64,000 bases of DNA. It comes from Salinicola halimionae. Its GTDB lineage: Bacteria; Pseudomonadota; Gammaproteobacteria; Pseudomonadales; Halomonadaceae. The stretch lies in contig NZ_PZJQ01000007.1 of NCBI RefSeq assembly GCF_003206065.1, forward strand, positions 1-64,000. The letters are read 5' to 3'. Positions within the stretch are counted from its first letter, which is position 1. The number at the start of each line of letters is the position of its first letter. Positions 1-8,497 of this stretch are shown here, piece by piece. Both the position numbers and the translations under genes were made by a program. The notes beneath the pieces are model-generated. The model was given only the letters and a program-made list of their open reading frames with translations, was not told where the DNA came from and searched no databases.

Positions 1-980
1 CGCCCGGCCTGGAGCTGACGCGCGCCACCGCTGCCGCGAAAGCGCTTGGCCAGGGATTCATGCGCCTCCAGCCGGTTCTCGGTGAGGCGTTCGCCGCGCT
101 CATAGCCGTAGTAGTAATACTCGCCAGCGTAATCGTAGACCTCGGTGTCGGGCAGGTTGCCCTGATCACTCAGGGTATCGAGGCCGGTGCGCTTGGTCAG
201 TGACGGCTGCTTGTAGTCGAAGGTGCCGACGCTGACGCGGGTGGGTTGCTGGCTGCGCACGCCCCCCCACTGAGTCAGCGCGTCTTCGGTCTCGGTGGCA
301 TCCTGGCGGTGGAAGCGGATCGCCTGGGGGCTGACCGGCTGGGTGGTGTCGACGTCGTCTGTGATGACGATGCGGTGGCCGTCGAAATCATCACCATTAT
401 CGCTGTCTGTGCTATCGGCAAATTCGGCATACCAAAAAATGCCTTCCTCTTCGCAGAGCCGACTGACAAAGTTGAAATCGCTCTCGCGGTACTGCACGCA
501 GTAGCTGCGGGCGGGATACTCTCGGCGCAGGTCGAAGCGGTAGCGGCCCTTGGCCAGCGCATGGCCGTCGAACACCTGGGTCAGCACCTCGACCACCGAG
601 CGGTCTTGGAAGATCCGGCTGTCGCGGCCGAGCTTTAGCATCGCCAGCCACGGCACCAGCGTGAGCTGGTAATAGGTCACGCCACCGTCTTCGCCCAGCA
701 GCGCGGCCTCGGAAACCAAGCCGTGCAGGCGGCGATAGCTGCCGTCGGCCTGCAGAATCGACAGGTTGGCCGGCTGCGCCATCAACGTCTTGAGTTCGAT
801 GTCACCCTGCTGGGAGATGCAGTCGAGTGTGTAGGTGAACGGTTCGCTCACCCGCTCCTCACCCACCAGCCGATGCGGCAGCAACGAAGCCCCGGCGATC
901 TCCAGCGTCAGCAGTCGCTGGGACTGCGACAGCCCGATATCGAAGGTGTCGAGCAAACTATCCAGTATCGTCTCTGCCAT
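1..980 (-). CDS. vgrG: VgrG, type VI secretion spike protein (partial, C-terminus outside window)
   Basis: VgrG (TssI) trimerises into the needle tip that sits on the Hcp tube and carries effectors. Reading leftwards from the ATG at 980, the frame stays open to the window edge. It gives about 326 residues that look like the gp27-like N-terminal half: an early stretch ending in SQSQRLLTLEIAG, then EPFTYTLDCIS, then ESDFNFVSRLCEEEGIFWY around residues 155-175, which is the classic VgrG signature. The OB-fold, needle and any C-terminal effector domain are outside the window. It is the last visible gene of the leftward T6SS block and its start faces the PAAR gene at 1108. The family assignment is secure; whether it is an evolved VgrG cannot be seen. 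Confidence 0.93.
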   Translation of the reverse strand, partial: MAETILDSLLDTFDIGLSQSQRLLTLEIAGASLLPHRLVGEERVSEPFTYTLDCISQQGDIELKTLMAQPANLSILQADGSYRRLHGLVSEAALLGEDGGVTYYQLTLVPWLAMLKLGRDSRIFQDRSVVEVLTQVFDGHALAKGRYRFDLRREYPARSYCVQYRESDFNFVSRLCEEEGIFWYAEFADSTDSDNGDDFDGHRIVITDDVDTTQPVSPQAIRFHRQDATETEDALTQWGGVRSQQPTRVSVGTFDYKQPSLTKRTGLDTLSDQGNLPDTEVYDYAGEYYYYGYERGERLTENRLEAHESLAKRFRGSGGARQLQAG

Positions 981-1107
981 CTTGGCCTCTCCGCCATCCC
1001 ACCACCCGCTGCTTGTACCGCCACGGTGTCGATGGCTAAATTAACGCTCGTTGATGAGTCCGCTTGGCCGGGCTCGACCTCTCACACTTGCCAGGAAGCC
1101 CGGATCG

Positions 1108-1377
1108 ATGAAAGGCATCGTTGTACTCGGTGACGCCACCAGCCACGGCGGCAAAGTCATTACCGCGCAGAGCAATTACCTGATCGACGGCAAACCGGTT
1201 GCCTGTGTTGGCGACAAGGTCACCTGCCCAAAGGACGGTCACGGCAGCACCAATGCCATCGTCGAAGGTCATCCGACCATGAAAATCAACGGCAAGCCGG
1301 TGGCGCTGCATGGCCACAAGACCGCTTGCGGCGCCTCGCTGATCTCGTCACACAACGGCGACAGCGGTCACGAGTGA
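1108..1377 (+). CDS. PAAR-domain spike-tip protein
   Basis: This 89-residue protein is a stand-alone PAAR protein, which caps the VgrG trimer with a sharp, metal-bound cone. The family pattern is visible: KGIVVLGDATSHGG at the start, IDGKPVACVGDKVTCP in the middle and INGKPVALHGHKTACGASL near the end, with His and Cys residues placed to bind the metal. I chose the ATG at 1108 because AGGAAG lies nine bases upstream; a longer frame from 1051 has no such support. The gene points against the surrounding leftward genes, starts next to vgrG, and its stop overlaps the end of the convergent gene at 1368 by 10 bp. No effector domain is attached. Confidence 0.9.
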   Translation: MKGIVVLGDATSHGGKVITAQSNYLIDGKPVACVGDKVTCPKDGHGSTNAIVEGHPTMKINGKPVALHGHKTACGASLISSHNGDSGHE

Positions 1378-2573
1378 TTGCCTGACTGCGCGGCCAAGGC
1401 CGCGCAGGATTGTAAGCGCCAGGCCGTCGAACGGGTTTCGCCTTCCGCACTGAGAACCAACGCGCTTTCCACTGGCGATAGCGGTTCGATCGCCAGCGCC
1501 AAGGCCAGCGCCGTCACCGCCTCGCCCGGCCATCCACAGAATTGATCGATGCCGATGCCGTCATCGATCATGTCGATCTCGGGCCAACGCTCGATCAGCG
1601 CACTACCGATTTCCACCGCTCTGCCGGGTAGCCCCATCGCATCGATGACGACCCGTGCCGGCAAAGTGCCTGCGCCGACCTCGTCGGCAGAAGCATCCGA
1701 TGTTTCGGCATCACCGAACCCAGCTGCCGAAGTCGTCGCGACCAAGGGCCAGGCGTCCGATAACAGCTCGAGCAAGGCCTGGCGTTTGGCATGATCGCGA
1801 CGCATCGCCCGGGCCGGATGATCGTGGGTCACGCCTTTCTCGATGTACCAACCGGTGTCGAAGCCATCGTCTTCGGGCAGTAATCGCTGTACCAGGAGCG
1901 CAACGACAGCCTCTCCCACATACAGGCCTGCGCTATTCGAGGAGCGCCCCAGTAGGCGGCGATGCTGCATCGACGCGACGTCTTCGTCGTTGAGCAGCGA
2001 ATCCGCGCTGATCCACAGCACGTACGGCATCCCACCGCTATCGCCGACGCCCAACACGGTATGCGGGTCGCCATCTTGCGAGGTGTGATGAATCTCCCCC
2101 AGCGCCGAAGCGTATTGTGTTTCGACGATGGCGGCCCGCAGGTGCTCGACGACGATGGCAGCCGCCTCCGGCGAGCGCATTGGCGCAGTCAGCACGACAT
2201 CAAAGGCGGTATCTTCCGGCAGCGACTCGAGCATCATCAGCGCTTCGATCACGAGGGTCTGCACCAGCTCATGGAGCCTCAATGCCTTGGCTTCGAAACG
2301 CCCCAGCCGTGGTTCCCTAACCGGCATGACATCAGCGACCCGATGAACCAGCAGCCGAAAACCATCCGGACCATGGAGGGAAGAAGAGAGTGCCGGCGAT
2401 TGCGCCTCCGGTACGGCGCCAGCGCCGACGAAACCAGACGCGGTCAACGCCACGCCATCGAGGAGTCGGAGCCTATCGGCGTCATAATCGCTCCGCGCCG
2501 AACTCGGCGCTTCGGCTGGCTCGATGGGCTGCTGGCGCTGATGAAGCAGATCAAAAATCGAGGCGCGAGACAT
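1368..2573 (-). CDS. T6SS-associated protein resembling the thiolase/ketoacyl-synthase fold, no catalytic Cys
   Basis: This 401-residue soluble protein begins 2 bp after the tssA stop codon, so the two are probably co-translated. I do not recognise a named T6SS family. Parts read like a degenerate beta-ketoacyl-synthase fold: GLYVGEAVVALLVQRL (about residues 215-230) resembles the GEGAAALVLE element, and CGWPGEAVTALALALA (about 340-355) resembles the GHxxGAAG stretch, with Cys in place of the catalytic His. Only two cysteines are present and neither sits in an ACASS-like nucleophile motif, so condensing activity is unlikely. A structural or accessory role in the T6SS is inferred from position. 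The fold is a visual judgement, not a computed match. Confidence 0.6.
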   Translation of the reverse strand: MSRASIFDLLHQRQQPIEPAEAPSSARSDYDADRLRLLDGVALTASGFVGAGAVPEAQSPALSSSLHGPDGFRLLVHRVADVMPVREPRLGRFEAKALRLHELVQTLVIEALMMLESLPEDTAFDVVLTAPMRSPEAAAIVVEHLRAAIVETQYASALGEIHHTSQDGDPHTVLGVGDSGGMPYVLWISADSLLNDEDVASMQHRRLLGRSSNSAGLYVGEAVVALLVQRLLPEDDGFDTGWYIEKGVTHDHPARAMRRDHAKRQALLELLSDAWPLVATTSAAGFGDAETSDASADEVGAGTLPARVVIDAMGLPGRAVEIGSALIERWPEIDMIDDGIGIDQFCGWPGEAVTALALALAIEPLSPVESALVLSAEGETRSTAWRLQSCAALAAQSGNHS

Positions 2574-2575
2574 GG

Positions 2576-3688
2576 TCAGTAGTCGTCATCCTTGGACTGC
2601 GTGCCCAGCGTGTCGCGAATGTTATCGATGACACCGTTATCCTTGATCACATCCTTGAGCCACTCTTCCAGCGGCATGCGGCCCCACTTCACGGCACGCT
2701 CGATAAGATACGGCACCGGACTGTGAGGCTCGCGCTCCTTGAAGTAGCGTGCCACACCATTGAGCATTTCGAAGGCTTCGTCGCGGCTCTTGGGTTTGGT
2801 CCGCAGCTGACCGCCAGGCTCGACGGCGGGCGCTATAAAACTGGGCTCGACACGTCCCGGCGCTTCGGCTTCTGCCTCAGCGATCGCCGCCGCCTCTTCT
2901 TCCACCGCGACATCGGCACCACGCTCACGCAATAGCTTTTCGGTGAGATCGCGGCACTGGACCAATACTTTTTTGAGAGATGAAAAGCTCGGGGCATCGC
3001 GGTCGAAACGCTGGTCGCTGATCTCATCCAGCTGCGCCAGCGAGACCAGTGACGCAGCGATAGCAGCGTGTCGCTCCTGTAGAAATGCCGTACTGCTGAG
3101 AACGACGGAACGCTGAAAGATCTCGTCGTTGATCTTGCCCTCGCCCAGCGCCCGATCCATCGCATCCGGGTCGTTACGAGCCTGGTTCTCTACCTGACGA
3201 GATTCGTCGTAGTCGGCCAGGCTATAGCCGTCGCCGGCGACCAGCGGCAGTGTGCGCACAACGTTGACCAGGGTATCGACCAGCCATCCCAGCCGCGCGG
3301 CGCGCTCATCGAGATCATCTTCGTCGATTTCGGGATAGAGCGATTCCCAGTACTCGTCGAGAAGACGTGTTGTCAGGGCCAAGCCAAACCGGATCCCATC
3401 GAAGCCTTCTCGATGTACCAGTCCTTCGCAAAGCCAGCCGGCCAGTTGCAGGTCCTTGCTCTGCTCCGCTAACGCCTCGCTGGTCAGATTAACCACCTGG
3501 CCCCAGTCAGACTGTTTGAGCTCCGTCTGCCACTCGCCTTGGGGCAGGTAGGTCGGGTCGGCTCGACGTGCCTCCTTGATCTGATCGAACAGTATCGAAA
3601 ATGTCAGATCCTCCCCGCTACCACCATGGCTACCGCCCTCGATGGGCGCGAGAAGCGCATCGATGGAAAGCTCGCCGAGTTGCTCCAT
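2576..3688 (-). CDS. tssA: TssA, T6SS baseplate/tail-polymerisation protein
   Basis: TssA primes tube and sheath polymerisation at the membrane complex or baseplate. The 370-residue product has the ImpA N-terminal domain (roughly residues 5-130, starting with LSIDALLAPI and containing VNLTSEALAEQSKDLQLAGWL). A charged linker rich in Ala and Glu follows (about 255-285). The short C-terminal domain carries EMLNGVARYFKEREPHSPVP, the usual ending of the shorter TssA class. It lies downstream of hcp in the leftward block and is followed after 2 bp by the thiolase-like gene. The start at 3688 is an ATG that gives the full domain. Confidence 0.93.
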   Translation of the reverse strand: MEQLGELSIDALLAPIEGGSHGGSGEDLTFSILFDQIKEARRADPTYLPQGEWQTELKQSDWGQVVNLTSEALAEQSKDLQLAGWLCEGLVHREGFDGIRFGLALTTRLLDEYWESLYPEIDEDDLDERAARLGWLVDTLVNVVRTLPLVAGDGYSLADYDESRQVENQARNDPDAMDRALGEGKINDEIFQRSVVLSSTAFLQERHAAIAASLVSLAQLDEISDQRFDRDAPSFSSLKKVLVQCRDLTEKLLRERGADVAVEEEAAAIAEAEAEAPGRVEPSFIAPAVEPGGQLRTKPKSRDEAFEMLNGVARYFKEREPHSPVPYLIERAVKWGRMPLEEWLKDVIKDNGVIDNIRDTLGTQSKDDDY

Positions 3689-3919
3689 ATCTTCGACCTC
3701 ACACGCATTGAAGGCCGTGGCGGACTACGGCGTCGTCCGACCACCGGCGGCATTGATTCACGCAGAAAAGCAGCAGCCAAACGGGACACGCATCGGTTCC
3801 TGCCGGAGCGCTGTGACATGGGCCCGAAAGCCCCTGCGGCCTGCCTGGGTCAATCAACGATGGCCATTCATCGAGCTCCCTACCTGCACGGCAGGACGAA
3901 TAGCAAAACCGATCAAGAA

Positions 3920-3979
3920 CATGCTCACCGTTCGCCGCCATGACCGGTGAGCATGTCGATAGCCGCTCCGAAGAGCGGC
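3920..3979 (-). promoter_or_regulatory. Two hairpins just downstream of hcp
   Basis: Read leftwards from the hcp stop, the RNA can form a 7-bp stem closed by a TTCG tetraloop (3962-3979, GCCGCTC / GAGCGGC). Next comes a perfect 11-bp inverted repeat with a 14-nt loop (3920-3930 with 3945-3955). Neither has a U-run, so they look more like RNA-stabilising or partially attenuating elements between hcp and tssA than a full terminator. The repeats are seen directly; the role is inferred. Confidence 0.55.
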
Positions 3980-3987
3980 AAAGCAAC

Positions 3988-4518
3988 TTAGGCGTAAACC
4001 TTGTTGCGAGTGCGATCCCAACCGCCTGCGACGTTGCCGCCGCCCTGGCCATCGGAACGCTTCTGCTGGGTGTAAGTGATCTTGATCCGCGCGTAGTTGA
4101 ACTTGACGGTTTCGTACGGCAGATCGTGGCGGTCTTCGCTATCGTTCTGCTCGAAACCGGTAGAAGTAGAAGTCCCTTCCATTTCCGTAGAGGAAACGAT
4201 GACTTCTTCCAGCTTCACTTCCATGTAACGCACCTTGTCACCACCGGCGCGGTTGACGTGGAGCACGACTTCCTTGATGTGCTGACCTTTACAGCAGGAT
4301 TCGAACAACTTGGCAGAAGCCTTGTCGACGAACTTCTGAATTCGGAATTCGCTCAGATTGACACGTTCGGCAGAGGCGCCCCCTGAGGAACTGGCCGTTG
4401 CGGAAGTTGCTTGGCTAGCACCAAAGTCGAAGCTCTTAAGTTCGATCCAATCCGTGTGCTTGTCATCCAGACTCTCACCGGGAATGCCATCGATTTTGAG
4501 GTAAGCATCAAAAGCCAT
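3988..4518 (-). CDS. hcp: Hcp, T6SS tube protein
   Basis: Hcp (TssD) hexamers stack into the inner tube that is fired out of the cell. The 176-residue sequence starts MAFDAYLKIDGIPGES, a typical Hcp opening. It contains WIELKSFDFGASQ (about 25-37), a Ser/Ala-rich insert near 38-50, then RVNLSEFRIQKFVDKASAKL and VKLEEVIVSS, and ends with the family's basic KITYTQQK region. A GGAG lies upstream of the ATG. It has its own AT-rich upstream region of more than 400 bp and two hairpins downstream, consistent with separate high expression. Confidence 0.96.
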   Translation of the reverse strand: MAFDAYLKIDGIPGESLDDKHTDWIELKSFDFGASQATSATASSSGGASAERVNLSEFRIQKFVDKASAKLFESCCKGQHIKEVVLHVNRAGGDKVRYMEVKLEEVIVSSTEMEGTSTSTGFEQNDSEDRHDLPYETVKFNYARIKITYTQQKRSDGQGGGNVAGGWDRTRNKVYA

Positions 4519-4951
4519 TTTCTCAGTTCTCCTAGTTTCCTACCTACGGGATGACGCCCTCATGAATGGAATCAGCCTGAGCCCGACCCCATGAGCAGCA
4601 TCTCTTTGCCAACCTGACATCACCATTCATCGGCGATGAAAACGTAGCGGTCAAACAAACAGTTGTTTTTTAAAAGTAAAAAACAGCATCACCCAAATAA
4701 CAATCGCCCATTACAGCGAAATAACGTCATCCAGAACGTCGGATGTTAGGAAATTGGCTATGCCATATATATCCAATTTCCTACACAACCTGAATTGTTT
4801 CAAAATGACATCACCGTGTGCAGTTTTTCACAAACCCTCACTTAGCCCAGATTATATAGGCCCATTTTTACTTTTAAAGTCGATTAACACACTTAACTAC
4901 ATTTTATATATTTTGTTACAATTTGCGATTTATCGTTAACCCATCGCCTAT
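4519..4951 (-). promoter_or_regulatory. AT-rich intergenic region upstream of hcp
   Basis: This 433-bp gap between the end of the IcmF-OmpA gene and hcp is far more AT-rich than its surroundings, most clearly at 4640-4930. It holds a perfect 11-bp inverted repeat separated by 15 bp (4747-4757 and 4773-4783, TAGGAAATTGG and complement). On the leftward strand, TTGACC (4649-4654) with a 17-bp gap to GATGAA (4626-4631) is a possible but weak sigma-70 promoter. I see no convincing gene; the 61-codon rightward frame at 4754 has no family features. The region is probably the hcp promoter and a binding zone for AT-preferring regulators. Confidence 0.45.
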
Positions 4952-7444
4952 TCATTCCTGCTTCCTGACCTCGATCTCTACCCGCCGATTGGGCGCCAGA
5001 CAATCGATCAACGCCGCACGCGATTGACCGCGATCACAGGTCACCAGCGGGCGTTCGCTACCAGCTCCTTTCGCCTCGATCAACCCTGCAGGCACGCCCT
5101 TACCGATGAGGTACTGACGGATGGTCATGGCACGCTGGAGCGAGAGCTGCTGGTTGGCCCGCTCATTACCAATCGGGTCGGCATGACCGGTGATCAGAAT
5201 CTGGCCGAGATCCTGGGTATTGAGCAGGCGCTCGGCCAGTTCATCCAGTTCCTTCTGCCCGGCTGCCTGCAGACCCGAGTAGTCGCCGCGCCCGAAGGCG
5301 AAGAGCGTATCGGACTCCAGCACGATAGTTTCCGAGCTGGTGAGGGTCTGCTCCAGAAGGCTGTCGATATAATTGCGGCTGCTGGAGACCAGGAAGGCAT
5401 TGGCAGAGAGTCTCGGGACATCGGCTTCCTGCACCTGGGCGCTGTAGAAATCGATCTGACGACCCGCATAGCGATAGTCGGATTGATTCTCGTCGATCGT
5501 GGTATCAGTCTGACGCTGAATAGCGGGATACCAGAAAGCCGGAAGCTGGGCGCGCAGTACGTCGGAATCGATGTCGCCGCGATCGAGATCGGACATCATC
5601 AGGTAGGTATCCAGCGTGGAACGCCCGAATTTGGCCAGCGAGTCCGCGCTATTGTCGCGAGGACGCGCGTACGGAGCGACCGTGTCCGGCCCTTCGACGG
5701 CATGCAGTTCATCGCTGTTCCGGCGGTAGACATCGATGGTGGTCAGCGTAAACAGCGAACGGGTCAGGTTCTGCTCGACCGGCTCCAACATCACCGGTTG
5801 CAGCTGATCGAAATAGCGCTCGCGGATTGCCGGTTCGATTCTGTCTCCCTGATAGAGCCCCCATCCCATCGACCACGGCACGCCATCGCCCTGCCGACGC
5901 CGATAGTATTGGCTTCCCCAATCCCGTAGCGCATCCAGGCTCGACCAGCGGGCATACCGTTCGGGATGCTGGTCATCCTGTTCTACGGCATCGGCAAAGG
6001 TCCCTGACATGGCGGCAATCTCGCCATGATTTTGCACTGCGGAGGTAATCCAGAGCGCGCAGCAGATGGCGCCGAAAAGGCCTGCCGCCAGCGTCCAGCG
6101 CAGCTTGCGACGCCGACCTCGCACGTCGCTCGAGTAGAGACCGGCGAGATGCTGGTCGGCAATGATGACCTGACGAAACAGGTTGGCGATAAAGAACGGA
6201 TGATTGGTGCGCTCGCCAGTCAATGATTCCGGCTTGGCCAGAGAGAAATGACGACCGATGCGGCCGGCGTGCTCCCCTTCGATGGCGTCGCCTTCCTGAA
6301 GTGCGCTGACGAAATAGAAACCTCGGAGCAACGGCGCGCTCTGGTAGGGATTGGCGTTGGTCAATGCTTCGACGAAGCGAGTCAACGGTTCACGCAGGGC
6401 AGCCAGTTCGAGCGGGAAACGAAAGGCAGCGACCTCTCGACGCGTATCGACGACATCGCGCTGCACGATCTCGTCATCACCCATCTGTAGCCAATGCTGG
6501 CAGAGCTTCTCCAGTGCGGTATCGAACTGTTGGCTCCAGTTCACATCGCCCGGTTGCCGGTGCGCAAAGGTGTGCCCGAGCACATCGCTTTGGCGCTGCG
6601 GGTCGAGACGTTCGAAGAAAGTGGTGAAGCCCTCGATCAGGTCGCACTTGGTGAAGACCAGATAGATCGGCAAGCGCGCCTCCAGATGCTCGCGAGCCTC
6701 CTGAATCCGCTCACGCAGACGCCGTGCCAGATTGTTGCGCTGAGTGTCACTGGCCTGGACTACATCACTGATATTGACCGCGACGATCAAGCCGTTGAGC
6801 GGACAGTCTCGCCGATGCTGCTTGAGCAAAGACAGAAAGCCCTTCCACTTACCGGCCTCCTCTTCGCTGTTCATGTATCGACCCGCCGTATCCAGCAGGA
6901 TCGCGTCCGAGCTGAAAAACCAGTCGCAGTGACGCGTACCGCCCATTCCGGCGACCCGAGCGTTTTCTCTCTCGGCGAAAGGAAAATTGAGACCGGACTG
7001 GTAAACCATGGTGCTCTTGCCAGCCGCCGGCTGGCCGACGATCATGTACCACGGCAGCGCGTAGAGCGCGTCCCTGCCCCGCTTTCCCTTACCCTTGCCG
7101 CTTTTTTTCAAGCGTTCGATCGTCGTCAACAGCCGCTCGCGGAGCAGGCTGATCTCTTCACGATCCTGAGGGCTGGCCTCAAGAACTGCTGCATCGGCAT
7201 CGTCCATCAGCAAATGCTCGAGGTTGCGCTTTTGCCCTACGCCCCGGTAGAGCAGCAGCACATAGAGTGCCGAGGCGAGCAGGAATGCAACGATGCCGGT
7301 CAGCAAGCTGGCAAGCGACGAAAAGCCGAGCGCCACCCCGAGCCGCCATATCAGAAAAATGGCCGCGAAGAACAACAACCCCAGAATGTAGGGCTGATAC
7401 TTGAAGAAAGCGTATTTCAGATAAGCGAATTTCAAACGTTTCAT
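4952..7444 (-). CDS. IcmF/TssM-like N-terminal domain fused to an OmpA peptidoglycan-binding domain
   Basis: This 830-residue inner-membrane protein is a shortened IcmF relative. Two hydrophobic helices lie at about 20-40 and 46-66, and a cytoplasmic P-loop domain follows with GQPAAGKST at 137-145, the GGTRHCDWFF motif and ILLDTAGRY. A third membrane segment lies near 450-475 (TLAAGLFGAICCALWI). Instead of the long TssM periplasmic region, the last 130 or so residues are OmpA-like: ITGHADPIGNERANQQLS followed by the arginine region and RRVEIEVRK. The gene starts 26 bp after tagF. Because TssL here has no such domain, this protein probably provides the peptidoglycan anchor. It exists in addition to a full TssM. 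Confidence 0.9.
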   Translation of the reverse strand: MKRLKFAYLKYAFFKYQPYILGLLFFAAIFLIWRLGVALGFSSLASLLTGIVAFLLASALYVLLLYRGVGQKRNLEHLLMDDADAAVLEASPQDREEISLLRERLLTTIERLKKSGKGKGKRGRDALYALPWYMIVGQPAAGKSTMVYQSGLNFPFAERENARVAGMGGTRHCDWFFSSDAILLDTAGRYMNSEEEAGKWKGFLSLLKQHRRDCPLNGLIVAVNISDVVQASDTQRNNLARRLRERIQEAREHLEARLPIYLVFTKCDLIEGFTTFFERLDPQRQSDVLGHTFAHRQPGDVNWSQQFDTALEKLCQHWLQMGDDEIVQRDVVDTRREVAAFRFPLELAALREPLTRFVEALTNANPYQSAPLLRGFYFVSALQEGDAIEGEHAGRIGRHFSLAKPESLTGERTNHPFFIANLFRQVIIADQHLAGLYSSDVRGRRRKLRWTLAAGLFGAICCALWITSAVQNHGEIAAMSGTFADAVEQDDQHPERYARWSSLDALRDWGSQYYRRRQGDGVPWSMGWGLYQGDRIEPAIRERYFDQLQPVMLEPVEQNLTRSLFTLTTIDVYRRNSDELHAVEGPDTVAPYARPRDNSADSLAKFGRSTLDTYLMMSDLDRGDIDSDVLRAQLPAFWYPAIQRQTDTTIDENQSDYRYAGRQIDFYSAQVQEADVPRLSANAFLVSSSRNYIDSLLEQTLTSSETIVLESDTLFAFGRGDYSGLQAAGQKELDELAERLLNTQDLGQILITGHADPIGNERANQQLSLQRAMTIRQYLIGKGVPAGLIEAKGAGSERPLVTCDRGQSRAALIDCLAPNRRVEIEVRKQE

Positions 7445-7470
7445 CAGTCCATCTGCTCACTGTTGCCCAT

Positions 7471-8394
7471 TCACGACGCCTGACGGCTGCGCGGAAATTG
7501 GGTCATGAAATCGGCCAGGCTCAGTCGGGTATCGGGTAACGACAAGGTCCCGGGATGCGGCTCGCCATCAGCGAACGGCGCCAACACGTCGATACAAAGC
7601 CGGCGGTCACCGGGATTCGACAGCACTTCAAAAAACGCCTCGGCGCTGCGCCACACCGGCATCAGCAACAAACAAGGGCGCATGAAATCATCGATCAACA
7701 AGCTCATGACCGGAGCACCGCCCTGGCAGGCACCGCCGAGCCACTGCTGCCACAGGTCGGCAACCGGCCTCTTCAAGCCTCGCTCCGCCGGCAGTGGAAG
7801 CAGCACCGCGAGCGTGCTGCCGGCCCGCCAACTTTCCAGGGCGTAGTGCAAGCGGTGCAAACTGGCGCTGGCGATGAACTCCGGCCAGCCCCATTCGAGC
7901 GACCTGGCGATATCGTCGAAGCTGTAATCCTGTAGGAAGCGCTCGTGTATACGCTGGTACAGCATCAAATCCTGATCGGTCCAACGTCGCAGATCCTCGA
8001 TCGCCACGGTCGGGTCAATCGGCGCCGAGCCGTGGACGGAATCCGTCAGGATGTCTCGAGCCTGGCCGGCAAAGATTTCGCCCAGCGTATGCAGGTAAGG
8101 CAGCACCGACTGCCGCCCTTCCGTTTTCAACATCTGGAAAATGAAGAACGGATAGCGGCGACCGGAGGCATCGCCCGAGCTGATCATCGCGCCCATCACG
8201 TCGCTGCCGTTGCGGGCGTGATAATGGAAGAAGCAGACCGGGAGCGCGTCGAATCGATGCATCCAGTCCTCATGATCAAGAAATTGAACCAGCGCACTTT
8301 GCAGCCACTGATCGAGCTCCTGAATCACTGCACCGGCAGCGTTAACGCCCACGAAATCGGCTTTCGCGGGGATCTTGCCAAAGCAGCCGATCAT
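7471..8394 (-). CDS. tagF: TagF, T6SS post-translational repressor family
   Basis: TagF proteins restrain T6SS assembly, in known systems through Fha or related partners. The 307-residue product opens with IGCFGKIPAKADFV, the family hallmark, followed by a WLQ...FL helix. The fold core FFIFQMLKTEGRQSVLPYL appears at about 83-101. It is cytoplasmic, without signal or membrane segments. It lies between tssM and the IcmF-OmpA gene in the same direction. The usual threonine-phosphorylation partners (PpkA, PppA, Fha) are not in this window, so control may run through a phosphorylation-independent TagF route or through genes elsewhere. Confidence 0.9.
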   Translation of the reverse strand: MIGCFGKIPAKADFVGVNAAGAVIQELDQWLQSALVQFLDHEDWMHRFDALPVCFFHYHARNGSDVMGAMISSGDASGRRYPFFIFQMLKTEGRQSVLPYLHTLGEIFAGQARDILTDSVHGSAPIDPTVAIEDLRRWTDQDLMLYQRIHERFLQDYSFDDIARSLEWGWPEFIASASLHRLHYALESWRAGSTLAVLLPLPAERGLKRPVADLWQQWLGGACQGGAPVMSLLIDDFMRPCLLLMPVWRSAEAFFEVLSNPGDRRLCIDVLAPFADGEPHPGTLSLPDTRLSLADFMTQFPRSRQAS

Positions 8395-8497
8395 GCAGAC
8401 TTCCTTCTCATCGCCTATCCCGTTGCATCGTTACCGACCCGTTCCTGCATCGCGGGCCTATGGCTTTCTCGCTACCTTCAACGCCCTGTTGCTACCG

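Noticed and set aside
4592-4616. A sigma-54-like element (TGGCA...TGC) on the leftward strand before hcp
   Set aside because: The spacing between the GG and GC elements is one base short, which normally abolishes sigma-54 recognition.
4754-4939. A 61-codon rightward frame in the AT-rich region upstream of hcp
   Set aside because: No ribosome site, no family features, and its composition is that of the surrounding AT-rich non-coding DNA.
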